NCBI GenBank assembly: GCA_022844045.1 | Contig: JALHMM010000006.1 | Location: forward strand, 1-64,000 | Source: Reyranellaceae bacterium | Lineage (GTDB): Bacteria > Pseudomonadota > Alphaproteobacteria > Reyranellales > Reyranellaceae | DNA length: 64,000 nt | Direction of reading: 5' to 3' | Shown: positions 1-8,183 of the stretch, piece by piece | Numbering within the stretch: the first letter of the stretch is position 1 | Layout: each line of letters begins with the position of its first letter | Made by a program: the position numbers and the translations under genes | Notes under the pieces: model-generated | Databases searched by the model: none | Told to the model about the DNA's origin: nothing | Seen by the model: the letters and a program-made list of their open reading frames with translations, nothing else

Positions 1-435
1 CCCAACGGCACCTATGACGGCGGGCGCGAGAAGGCGCCGGCGGCGATCTGCCGCAAGGTGATCCAGGCCAAGCTGTCGGGTCGCCACGAGATCGAGATCT
101 GGGGCGACGGCGAGCAGACGCGCTCCTTCATGTACATCGACGACTGCACCTATGGCAGCGCCCGGCTGATGAACAGCGACGTGGTCGAGCCGATCAATAT
201 CGGCAGCGACGAGCTGGTCTCGATCAACACCCTGGTCGACATCGTCGAGAAGATCGCCGGCATCAAGCTGAATCGGCGCTACAAACTGGACGCGCCCAAG
301 GGCGTGCGCGGGCGCAACAGCGACAACGAGATGATCAAGCGCGTGCTCGGCTGGGCGCCTTCTATCCGCCTCGAGGAAGGCATAGAGAAAACCTATCGCT
401 GGATCCATGACCAGATGATCGCCAAGGCGAACTAG
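1..435 (+). CDS. GDP-mannose 3,5-epimerase-like NAD-dependent epimerase, C-terminal part
   Basis: The reading frame is open from base 1 to the TAG at 433-435, so only the last 144 residues are present. The visible part resembles the C-terminal half of GDP-mannose 3,5-epimerase, an extended SDR that makes GDP-L-galactose or GDP-L-gulose. It has a GGREKAPAAICRK segment, WGDGEQTRSFMYIDD, NIGSDELVSIN, GVRGRNSDN and a final LGWAP motif. The Rossmann glycine motif and the catalytic Tyr/Lys lie upstream of the window, so activity cannot be judged. It precedes a glycosyltransferase-like gene by a few bases, which suggests a polysaccharide operon. Other NDP-sugar epimerases are possible, but GVRGRNSDN is characteristic of the GME group. 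Confidence 0.82.
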   Translation, partial: PNGTYDGGREKAPAAICRKVIQAKLSGRHEIEIWGDGEQTRSFMYIDDCTYGSARLMNSDVVEPINIGSDELVSINTLVDIVEKIAGIKLNRRYKLDAPKGVRGRNSDNEMIKRVLGWAPSIRLEEGIEKTYRWIHDQMIAKAN

Positions 436-469
436 CGCGTATGTGCGATACAGGCCGAAAGGGGCTGCC

Positions 470-2362
470 TTGATCTCCGTCATCCTTTACGGCCGCAACG
501 ACTCCTATGGATACAACCTCCATAAGCGCGCCGCGCTCAGCCTGAATTGCATCGCGGAAGTTCTGACTGATCCCGACGACGAGATTCTTTTTGTCGACTA
601 CAACACGCCTGACGACTATCCGACCTTTCCCGAAGCCATAGAAGACACCCTGACGGCGAATGCGCGTCGTCGCCTGCGCATCTTGCGACTAAGGCCGGCG
701 GTGCATGCTCGCTACGCATCGCTGACCCATCTGGTGGCGCTGGAGCCCATAAGCCGCAATGTCGCGATTCGCCGATCAAACCCTGCCAACCGGTGGATCC
801 TGTCGACAAACACCGATCTGATCTTTGTGCCCAAGGTCGAGCGATCGCTTTCCGACATTACGAAGGACTTGCCCGCTCGATACTTCCATCTCCCGCGTTT
901 CGAGCTGCCCGAGTCGATGTGGGAGACCCTGGATCGACTGGACCCCGCGGGCACCATCGACAGGGTGCGCGAATGGGGAACGGCGTTTCATCTGAACGAG
1001 GTTGTCTACGCCGAGGACCGTCCGGCGTACAGGTTTGACGGGCCGGGCGATTTCCAGCTCGTACTGCGCGATGATCTTTTCCGCATCAATGGCTTTCACG
1101 AGCGGATGCTGCTGGGCTGGCACGTCGATTCGAATATGGCCCAGCGCCTGTCGCTGTTGTACGGCGAAACGGGAGATCTATCGGCTGATCTCGCCGGCTA
1201 TCATTGCGATCACACGCGCCAGGTGACCCCCGCCCATCGGCCCGGACGAGTTCAAAATGACTGGCGCGTGTTCGTCGACGGCGTTCGGGACGCTGCCGTC
1301 TGCGACCAGGCGGATGACTGGGGCTTGCCTGACGCGCCTATCGAAGAGCTTCGCCTTGATGGCGGCGGCAGATATCTCGCGGCTTTGAAAGCGTCGCTTG
1401 ACGACATTCCTTCCCGGCCGATGAGGCTCAACTACGATAGCAGCGCCGTGGATCGCATCGGCTATGACGCGGCACATGCACTGCCGTTCCTCGTAGACGC
1501 ATTGGTCTGTTATCCTCGCGTCCTGTCCTTCGCCTGGTTTGGTGCTCGCCCGGACCTACTGACACTTCTCGCCCAGACCTTCAAGGAACTCGGTTTCACC
1601 CGCCCGATACTGGTGCCCGAGGAGCTGGCGGCAGGACTGTCATTGCCTGACAACGTTCGATCGGCGTCGCAAGACGAGATGATCGCGAGCGCCGACTTGA
1701 TCGGCTTCGACTTTGGCTTCCCGCCTGCTGAGCACGAGCAAGGGCCGAGCCCGGCTCGCGACACGCTCATGCGTAATTATTATGCGTTCCTCGACGTTGC
1801 GAATGCGGAGATTCGGCGACGCAAGGAACAGCTCCCGCCACGACGCGTCGTCGTCGTGAACGTCGTGCATTCACGCTTCGACGCGCTGGTCCATGAGCAC
1901 CTGGGTGCGCCGGCCGCGCCTATCTGTACCCGCATGCGGCAGGGATTCATTACCTCTGGCGCCGCTTCAAATCTCATGGACCACCTTGTGGTGTTTCCCG
2001 CCGGCAAGCGTACGGGCGAGGGCGTTTTCACCCAGCCCGGTATTTCCCACGCCGTGTTCCTCACCTCCCGACTGGCGTTGCTGCCTGGAGAGTACGAGTT
2101 CCGCGTGAGTATCGAGCCGCGACACATCCAATTCATGCCGACCTTCATGGAGCTTGAGGCGCTGATAGCAGACCGGCATCTGGCAAGGCGGCGCCATTAT
2201 CTTCTAGGTCCGATGAACAGCAAGACCCTGCGGCTACGCTTTACCGTGGCGGCCGATTCCTACACGTTCGAACCAGCTGGCCTCGGAGTCGAGTTTCGGC
2301 TAACGACGAGAGGCCAGGCGGACTGCAGGATCAGCGAAGCGACGGCCGTGAGAGTCGACTGA
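470..2362 (+). CDS. GT2-like (GT-A fold) glycosyltransferase with a large C-terminal extension
   Basis: This protein of about 630 residues opens with ISVILYGRNDSYGYN, a glycosyltransferase family 2-like start, followed by an acidic NTDLIF segment that could be the metal-binding DxD equivalent. Around residues 190-260 come a DFQLVLRDD block, a GWHVDSNMAQR block and a YHCDHTRQVTP block. The last 300 residues are unrecognised. The TTG at 470 is chosen because GAAAGGGG lies five bases upstream. A GTG at 443 in the same frame would add nine residues but has no good ribosome site. Position between a GDP-sugar epimerase and a UDP-sugar dehydrogenase supports a role in polysaccharide assembly. The acceptor and sugar are unknown. 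GC is lower than in most of the window. Confidence 0.7.
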   Translation: MISVILYGRNDSYGYNLHKRAALSLNCIAEVLTDPDDEILFVDYNTPDDYPTFPEAIEDTLTANARRRLRILRLRPAVHARYASLTHLVALEPISRNVAIRRSNPANRWILSTNTDLIFVPKVERSLSDITKDLPARYFHLPRFELPESMWETLDRLDPAGTIDRVREWGTAFHLNEVVYAEDRPAYRFDGPGDFQLVLRDDLFRINGFHERMLLGWHVDSNMAQRLSLLYGETGDLSADLAGYHCDHTRQVTPAHRPGRVQNDWRVFVDGVRDAAVCDQADDWGLPDAPIEELRLDGGGRYLAALKASLDDIPSRPMRLNYDSSAVDRIGYDAAHALPFLVDALVCYPRVLSFAWFGARPDLLTLLAQTFKELGFTRPILVPEELAAGLSLPDNVRSASQDEMIASADLIGFDFGFPPAEHEQGPSPARDTLMRNYYAFLDVANAEIRRRKEQLPPRRVVVVNVVHSRFDALVHEHLGAPAAPICTRMRQGFITSGAASNLMDHLVVFPAGKRTGEGVFTQPGISHAVFLTSRLALLPGEYEFRVSIEPRHIQFMPTFMELEALIADRHLARRRHYLLGPMNSKTLRLRFTVAADSYTFEPAGLGVEFRLTTRGQADCRISEATAVRVD

Positions 2363-2387
2363 GAATGCCGAAAGTTCGAGGGGCGGT

Positions 2388-3701
2388 ATGAAGATTGCGG
2401 TTATTGGCTTGGGCAAACTCGGAACGCCGCTAGCGGTCGTGCTTGCCAGCAAAGGTCACCATGTCATCGGCGTGGACCGCAATCCGGCTGTCGTCGCCCA
2501 GATCAACGAGCGTCGGTCTCCCGTGGAGGAGCCGCAGGTTAGCGAGCGACTCGCGATGGCCGGCGATAGGCTGCGGGCGACGACCAGCTTTCAAGAGGCC
2601 ATCGACGGCAGCGAGATCGCCTTTGTGATCGTGCCGACGCCCAGCGGTGCCGATGGCGTCTTCTCGAATCGTTTTGTCCTCGACGCTGTGGAGCACATCG
2701 GCGCGGCGCTGCGCAACTCCAAGAGCTACTACGTCGTCAACATTACCAGCACCGTCATGCCTGGCAGCACTGGCGGGGAGATTCTGAGGGCGCTCGAACG
2801 TTCATCCGGGCGCGTGGTCGGCGAGAATTTGGGCCTGACATACAATCCCGAGTTCATCGCGCTGGGCAGCGTGGTTCGCGACCTGCTCAAGCCCGACATG
2901 TTGCTCATCGGAGAGTCTGACGTGGCGGCAGGTGACGCGCTGCTGGCGACCTACGCCATGACGCTCGACAACGACCCGCCGGTGCAGCGTATGAACTGGG
3001 TCAATGCCGAGATCGCCAAGATCGCGGTCAACACCTACGTCACGACGAAGATCAGCTACGCCAACATGATTGCGGAGATCTGCGACCGTCTGCCCGGAGC
3101 GGACGTCGATGCGGTCACGTCGGCTCTTGGACGAGACAGCCGCATCGGGCCCAAGTATCTCAAAGGGGCCCTGGGCTATGGCGGCCCCTGCTTCCCTCGA
3201 GACAATGTCGCATTGGCCGCTCTGGCTCGCGGGCTGGGCCTCACCGCGGATGTCGCGGTCGCGACCGATACGGTCAACCGGCGCCAGTCCCAGCGCGTCG
3301 TCGATATCGTGCATCGCCTGAAGCCGAGCGGTGCGGTGGCCGTGCTCGGCATGGCCTATAAGCCCGATACGCCGGTTGTAGAGGAGAGCCAAGGGGTCGA
3401 CATCGCGCGCAAGCTCGCTGACCTGGGCTACAAAGTGCTGATTCATGATCCGTTGGCGCTGACGTCGGCGGCAACGATCCTTGGCGACGCGGTCGAGCAA
3501 CGTGCCGGTATTGCCGAAGCGATCGCTGACGCGGAAATCGTCGTCGTTGCAACCCCGGCTCCGGAGATACTGGGCGTCAGCCCCGAACTCTACGCCAGGC
3601 AGGGCCGGCGAAAGGTCGTGATCGATTGCTGGCGCGGACTACCGCCCGCCATCGCCGACGTCGCCGATGTGATGCTGCTAGGCAAGGGACCGCAAGCCTG
3701 A
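2388..3701 (+). CDS. UDP-glucose/GDP-mannose dehydrogenase family (UDP-glucose 6-dehydrogenase-like)
   Basis: This 437-residue NAD-dependent enzyme oxidises a nucleotide sugar at C6 to the uronic acid in two steps. It starts with the nucleotide-binding motif MKIAVIGLGKLGTPLA. The thioester cysteine is C268 in GYGGPCFPRD, the NPEFI motif of the family is near residue 153, and a C-terminal UDP-binding domain carries LGMAYKPDTP near residue 325. Length matches the family. It follows the GT-like gene by 25 bases and probably shares its transcript. UDP-glucose, UDP-N-acetylglucosamine or GDP-mannose are all possible substrates; the sequence does not settle which. It supplies an acidic sugar to the polysaccharide locus. 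Confidence 0.9.
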   Translation: MKIAVIGLGKLGTPLAVVLASKGHHVIGVDRNPAVVAQINERRSPVEEPQVSERLAMAGDRLRATTSFQEAIDGSEIAFVIVPTPSGADGVFSNRFVLDAVEHIGAALRNSKSYYVVNITSTVMPGSTGGEILRALERSSGRVVGENLGLTYNPEFIALGSVVRDLLKPDMLLIGESDVAAGDALLATYAMTLDNDPPVQRMNWVNAEIAKIAVNTYVTTKISYANMIAEICDRLPGADVDAVTSALGRDSRIGPKYLKGALGYGGPCFPRDNVALAALARGLGLTADVAVATDTVNRRQSQRVVDIVHRLKPSGAVAVLGMAYKPDTPVVEESQGVDIARKLADLGYKVLIHDPLALTSAATILGDAVEQRAGIAEAIADAEIVVVATPAPEILGVSPELYARQGRRKVVIDCWRGLPPAIADVADVMLLGKGPQA

Positions 3702-3758
3702 TCGACAGTCGCTGCGGCCCCCTGATCACCGATCGACGAAGGAGGCGTCCGCGCTTCC

Positions 3759-4568
3759 TCAGATCGGCTTTGCCTTGATCAGCAGATGCCACCCGAAACT
3801 GCGCTCCAATGCGCGAAACATGTCTCTCGGCATCGCCGCGAACCACGGCTGCAGCTCGTACTCGTACTTGACATACTTTTCGACGACGTAGGGAAAGATA
3901 TGATCCTGCTCGATTGACGTCACTCGAAAGCCGGCCGAGTCAAGAAGCTGCGTCGCTTCGTCATGCGAGAAAACACGGGCGATCGGACAGCCCGATTGGG
4001 CTTCGGGCTGGTCAAAGCCAGCGGCGATCATGGCGTCCTTCCACGAGGCCCGGGCGTACAGCATGAGGCGAAACTCGCCATCGCCGGCGATCAGCTTGCG
4101 TGCCTCGGTCAACACCCGAACAGGGTTTGGCGTGTGATGGATGACCCCGAAAGAGTAGATCAGATCGAACGACTGGCCAGGCAGGTTCTCCGACAATTCC
4201 TCGGCGTTGCAGCGAGCCCACGAGCCATTCAACCCAAAAACGCCAAAGCGCTTCTGCGCGAGTTCCAAGCTGACCGCGGACAGCTCCACGCCCGTGTACC
4301 TCGCGCCGTGGCGGGCGAAGTTCACCGCGTCCGTTCCAATGCCGCAGCCAATCTCAAGAACGGCCTTGTCTCGCCAGCTGCCAAAATCCGCGAAGCCGGG
4401 GATATGAGGCTCGACGAAGTATTTCCTTTCCTCCACGGCGTCGAAGTATTCACGTGTTCCAATCGGCGCTGAGGAATGGCGGATGTTGCAAGGCCGACGA
4501 TTCCAGTACTCCGCCACGGTCTCGATCGTGATGGAAGCATTAGGGCGATCTTCCGCGGTCATCATCAT
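3759..4568 (-). CDS. class I SAM-dependent methyltransferase
   Basis: The protein has about 269 residues. An early segment YWNRRPCNIRHS is seen in methyltransferases of surface-polysaccharide clusters. Motif I is VLEIGCGIGTDAVNFAR, followed by an acidic strand end (YTGVELS) and a motif IV-like FDLIYSFGVIHH. The C-terminal part is rich in aromatic residues and has no recognised second domain. Three ATG codons in a row (4568, 4565, 4562) follow an AGGTGGG site, so the start is one of these; a GTG at 4583 is less likely. It is convergent with the upstream dehydrogenase gene. By context it methylates a sugar or a lipid-linked intermediate, but the substrate is not visible. Confidence 0.8.
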   Translation of the reverse strand: MMMTAEDRPNASITIETVAEYWNRRPCNIRHSSAPIGTREYFDAVEERKYFVEPHIPGFADFGSWRDKAVLEIGCGIGTDAVNFARHGARYTGVELSAVSLELAQKRFGVFGLNGSWARCNAEELSENLPGQSFDLIYSFGVIHHTPNPVRVLTEARKLIAGDGEFRLMLYARASWKDAMIAAGFDQPEAQSGCPIARVFSHDEATQLLDSAGFRVTSIEQDHIFPYVVEKYVKYEYELQPWFAAMPRDMFRALERSFGWHLLIKAKPI

Positions 4569-4965
4569 CCCACCTCGCTGCACGCGTCATACATCCTAGC
4601 CGCACTTCATCCCGTGCCCGAGCCGGATCTCTCAAAACCCACCAAACCTTCACTGTCCCGGCCAATTGCTGGGTTCCAGTCGGTGCGAGGGAGCCATCTC
4701 CCGCGCGCACCCCAGAAGCGCTATCGGAGCCGTCGTCGCCGTTATGCGATCGACCAGCCCACGATGTAGCTGGCGGTACGAAATTATCAAATCTTTTCTG
4801 CGACGTACCGGAATGTGCCGCCGTGCTCGGTTGACAGGCGTTGTTATACTCCCTAGGCCACTAGCAACGATGTCCTCCATCGCGACTTTCCGTGACTCCG
4901 CGTGCATTCACGGGCTGGACGTCGGGACAAGGCGGCATCAACAGGATCTGGCATTTGGGGATCGC
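4569..4965. other. intergenic region without a recognised gene
   Basis: About 400 bases separate the leftward methyltransferase from the rightward small gene and the large glycosyltransferase. No codon-biased reading frame or RNA gene was recognised. The stretch around 4780-4860 is AT-richer and probably holds promoters for both directions. It contains TTGACA at 4831 and TATACT at 4845, but these are only 8 bases apart. Confidence 0.5.
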
Positions 4966-5205
4966 ATGGCAGGGACTCATTCCGTTGCAGAGGGGGCTGA
5001 ACGGGATCGGCTGGGCGGGCCGGGTGCCGCAGGCGGTGCGACGTGGCGACAGCGTGCGCGCCGCGTCACCGGCATCGTTGTCCGCTTCGCCAGGCTGTTT
5101 CGCCGATCGGGCGAGCGCGGCATCGATGAGACGTCGCTTTCGCCGCAGTCGCGGGCCATCTACCGCCAGCTGTCCGCGGCGATCAGCGATCGTTTCGTCC
5201 GGTAA
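4966..5205 (+). CDS. small hypothetical protein, translationally coupled to the next gene
   Basis: The 79-residue frame starts at ATG 4966 behind a GGGG site with five-base spacing. Its stop codon TAA (5203-5205) overlaps the ATG of the following glycosyltransferase by one base, which is typical of real coupled genes. The product is basic and glycine/alanine-rich at the start, with an arginine-rich amphipathic middle (TGIVVRFARLFRRSGE) and an ordinary C-terminus (SRAIYRQLSAAISDRF). No family was recognised and there is no signal peptide or clear membrane segment. The frame extends upstream to 4666 without a stop, but that part looks non-coding. It could also be only a leader for the next gene. 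Confidence 0.4.
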   Translation: MAGTHSVAEGAERDRLGGPGAAGGATWRQRARRVTGIVVRFARLFRRSGERGIDETSLSPQSRAIYRQLSAAISDRFVR

Positions 5206-8180
5206 TGAGAATCGTCGTCGACGTTCAAGGCGCGCAGAGCCTCAATCGCGCGCGCGGTATTGGTCGCGCGAGCGTCGAACTCGTCCATGCGCTCGCTCGG
5301 TGCGCTGGAGCGAACGAGTTGTGGCTCCTCGCCAACGGTGCGCTGACGGAGAGCCTCGCGGATTTCGAGGCTCTTCTTGGCGACGCGGTACCTCTCGAGC
5401 GCACGCGCGTCTTCGACGTGCCGGGCGACGTCCGGGAGGCCGCGCCTGCGAACCGCTGGCGCGCTCGAGCGGGCGAGCTGTCGCGCGAAGCCTTTCTGCA
5501 GGACTTGCGGCCTGACGCTGTCGTTGTCACCAGCCTATTCGAAGGCCTGCACGACAATGCGGTCGCGTCGATCGGCTCGCTCGCCACGGGCTGTCGAACC
5601 GCGGCAGTTCTGTACGATCTGATCCCGCTGACATACCCCGACATCTACATCCCGGATGCGCAATCGAAGCGGTGGTACTTTCGCAAGCTGCAGTCGCTGA
5701 AGAAAGCGGGGATGCTGCTGGCGATCTCGGAACACAGCGCCAGGGACGCGATCGAGCGGCTGGGCGTTGCCGAAGAGCGCGTCAGGACAATACCCCTGGC
5801 GGCGGACAGGCGTTTTCGGCCGGTCACGATCGCGGCGGATGCCGCGAAGACGCTTCTCGGCCGCTATCGGATCGAGCGGCCGTTCGTCATGTGCACGGGC
5901 GGCATCGATCATCGCAAGAACATCGAGCGGCTCATTGAAGCTTTCGCGATGTTGAAGGCGCGCACCGACGACCGATATCAATTGGTCATTGTGTGCGCGT
6001 GCTCGGACAACGATCGATATCGACTCGAAGCGCTGGCGCGCCAACATGGCTTGCCGGAGAACCGGCTCGTCTTGACCGGCTACATCTCCGACGATGAATT
6101 GGTGGCGCTCTACAATCTGGCCGCGTTGTTCGTGTTCCCGTCGCTTGCCGAAGGGTTCGGTTTGCCCGTTCTCGAAGCGATGGCTTGCGGCACGCCCGTG
6201 ATCGCGTCGAATAGCACGAGCCTGCCCGAACTCGTCGGTCATGCCGAGGCTCTCTTCGATCCGGCCTCCGCACCCGCCATCAGCGACAAGCTGCACCAGG
6301 TTCTCGCCGACACCGATTTGCGTCGACATCTCGGCGAACACGGGCTCAAACGATCGGCGTGCTTCTCCTGGGACACCACCGGGCAGATCGCGCTCGAGGC
6401 CCTCGAGCGCATGGCTCATGTCGCAGGTAACTCTAAAGCCGGAGCCTCGTTCGTGCGGCAGACCCGGCCGCGACTGGCCTTCGTATCGCCTCTGCCGCCG
6501 GACCGTAGCGGAGTCGCCGACTACAGCGCCGAGCTCCTTCGAGAGCTGGCCACTTACTATGACATCGAGCTGGTCAACGCCAATGCCGCGATCGCCGATG
6601 ACTGGCTGGCGGCGAACTTTCCGCTCAGATCGATCGCCTGGTTTGAAGCCAACGCCAAACGCTTTGACCGCATTGTCTATCAGGTCGGCAATAGCGTGTT
6701 TCACCTGCACATGTTCGATCTGCTGTCGAGATTCCCGGGCACGGTCGTGCTGCACGACTTCTTCCTGGGCGACACGATCCACTGGGCGGTTCATATGCGC
6801 CTGCTGTCGGGCGACGCGTTCCTGCGCACCCTGTACAGGTCGCACGGCTATCGCGCCCTGATCGCCTACTATGAGAGAGGGGAGGCGGAGGCGCCGACGG
6901 TGTTTCCTGCCAATCGCGAAATCCTGGAAGCGGCACAAGGCGTCATCGTCCATTCCCGCCACGCGCTTCTTGAAGCGCGTCATTGGTACGGCGAGGGCTT
7001 ATGTTCGGACTGGGCGATCATTCCGCAGCTCCGCCGGGTGGCGTCGGGTATGCCTCGCGTGGAGGCGCGCGAGAGATTGGGGCTGGGAGCCGACGATTTT
7101 GTCGTTTGTTCCTTCGGGCACGTATCACCGACGAAAATGGTCGATCGCCTCTTGTCGGCCTGGCGAATGAGCAGCCTTGCGCAGCGGCGAGACTGCGTGC
7201 TGGTGGTCGTCGGCGAAGGTGACGGTCCGTACTTCCAGGACCTGGTGTCGAAGACTGAGAGCGCCGATGCGCCCGGTCGGTTCAGGGTGACCGGCCGGGT
7301 GTCGACCGACGACTACAACACATGGCTCGCCGCCGCCGATGTCGCGGTGCAGCTTCGCACGCGCTCGCGCGGTGAGACGTCGCGCGCTGTTCTCGACGCG
7401 CTCGCCAGCGGCTGCCCCGTCATTTTCAACGCCCACGGATCGGCGGCTGAGCTACCCGCGGATGTCGGCGTAAGGCTCGCGGATGGTTTCAGCGATGAGG
7501 ATTTAGCCGCCGCCCTCGAGGACTGCCACGAGCGGCCGGATTTGCAGGCTGTCGGCCATGCCGGTCGCGACTACGTGCAGCGCGTATGCGGACCAGCTCA
7601 AGTCGGCGCGCTCTATCGGGATGCGATCGAGCGCTTCGCGGCCGAACACAGGCTGGCGAAGCAGCGCGTGCTGGTCGAGGCCATCGCGAACATTCCTTCG
7701 GACGCTCCGCCACCGGCGAGCGACCTTGTCGCGCTGGCCCGCGTCATGGCGCGCCACCGCCGGATCTCGGCGACGACGGTGTTCGTGGGACTGCCGTCCG
7801 AGGCGGTCGGCAACATGGCGGAGATGCTGGCTTGGCTGATCAAGTCCACGCCGATCAACATGCGGGTTGAGCCCGTCGTGCTTCGAGACAAGGAGATGCG
7901 GTCGGCTCACCGCCTCACCAGCCAGCTTCTCAAGCTCGGCCGCCCTCTCGTGGCGGATGAGCTGGTTGAGATGGGTGTTGGTGACTATCTCGTTTGCCTG
8001 GGTCGTGAGGGCGAGGGTCAATGGGCCGATGTCACGCGTCATCTGCGTCTTCGGGGTGTCGCGGTCCACTTCATGGATCCCGCGATGGTCGTCTCGGATG
8101 GTCAGTCGACTGTACCTGAGCGCAAGGCCCGAGCGGCTCAGTGGTTCGCCGATATCGGGATTGCGCTCTCTACGTCGTAA
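5205..8180 (+). CDS. double-domain GT4 glycosyltransferase (991 residues)
   Basis: Two GT-B glycosyltransferase units are joined in one chain. Unit 1 (about 1-400) has RGIGRASVELVHAL near the start, a CTGGIDHRKNIERLIEAF strand and the donor-binding block LAEGFGLPVLEAMACGTPVI. Unit 2 (about 425-800) restarts with LAFVSPLPPDRSGVADYS, then SFGHVSPTKMVDRLL, and a donor block LDALASGCPVIFNAHG that lacks the usual second glutamate. The last 160 residues match no family I know. Such fusions occur in O-antigen and rhamnan-type polymerases that add two sugars in turn. The ATG at 5205 overlaps the previous stop. Acceptor and sugars are unknown; the weaker motif of unit 2 may mean reduced or different activity. 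Confidence 0.82.
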   Translation: MRIVVDVQGAQSLNRARGIGRASVELVHALARCAGANELWLLANGALTESLADFEALLGDAVPLERTRVFDVPGDVREAAPANRWRARAGELSREAFLQDLRPDAVVVTSLFEGLHDNAVASIGSLATGCRTAAVLYDLIPLTYPDIYIPDAQSKRWYFRKLQSLKKAGMLLAISEHSARDAIERLGVAEERVRTIPLAADRRFRPVTIAADAAKTLLGRYRIERPFVMCTGGIDHRKNIERLIEAFAMLKARTDDRYQLVIVCACSDNDRYRLEALARQHGLPENRLVLTGYISDDELVALYNLAALFVFPSLAEGFGLPVLEAMACGTPVIASNSTSLPELVGHAEALFDPASAPAISDKLHQVLADTDLRRHLGEHGLKRSACFSWDTTGQIALEALERMAHVAGNSKAGASFVRQTRPRLAFVSPLPPDRSGVADYSAELLRELATYYDIELVNANAAIADDWLAANFPLRSIAWFEANAKRFDRIVYQVGNSVFHLHMFDLLSRFPGTVVLHDFFLGDTIHWAVHMRLLSGDAFLRTLYRSHGYRALIAYYERGEAEAPTVFPANREILEAAQGVIVHSRHALLEARHWYGEGLCSDWAIIPQLRRVASGMPRVEARERLGLGADDFVVCSFGHVSPTKMVDRLLSAWRMSSLAQRRDCVLVVVGEGDGPYFQDLVSKTESADAPGRFRVTGRVSTDDYNTWLAAADVAVQLRTRSRGETSRAVLDALASGCPVIFNAHGSAAELPADVGVRLADGFSDEDLAAALEDCHERPDLQAVGHAGRDYVQRVCGPAQVGALYRDAIERFAAEHRLAKQRVLVEAIANIPSDAPPPASDLVALARVMARHRRISATTVFVGLPSEAVGNMAEMLAWLIKSTPINMRVEPVVLRDKEMRSAHRLTSQLLKLGRPLVADELVEMGVGDYLVCLGREGEGQWADVTRHLRLRGVAVHFMDPAMVVSDGQSTVPERKARAAQWFADIGIALSTS

Positions 8181-8183
8181 GCG

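Noticed and set aside
4831-4850. TTGACA and TATACT as a promoter before the small gene at 4966
   Set aside because: The two boxes are only 8 bases apart, far from the 16-18 base spacing needed, so they cannot work as a pair.
5535-6983. 482-codon minus-strand frame within the double glycosyltransferase
   Set aside because: It is the complement of a strongly conserved GT4 gene and its translation shows only Arg/Asp-rich low-information sequence.
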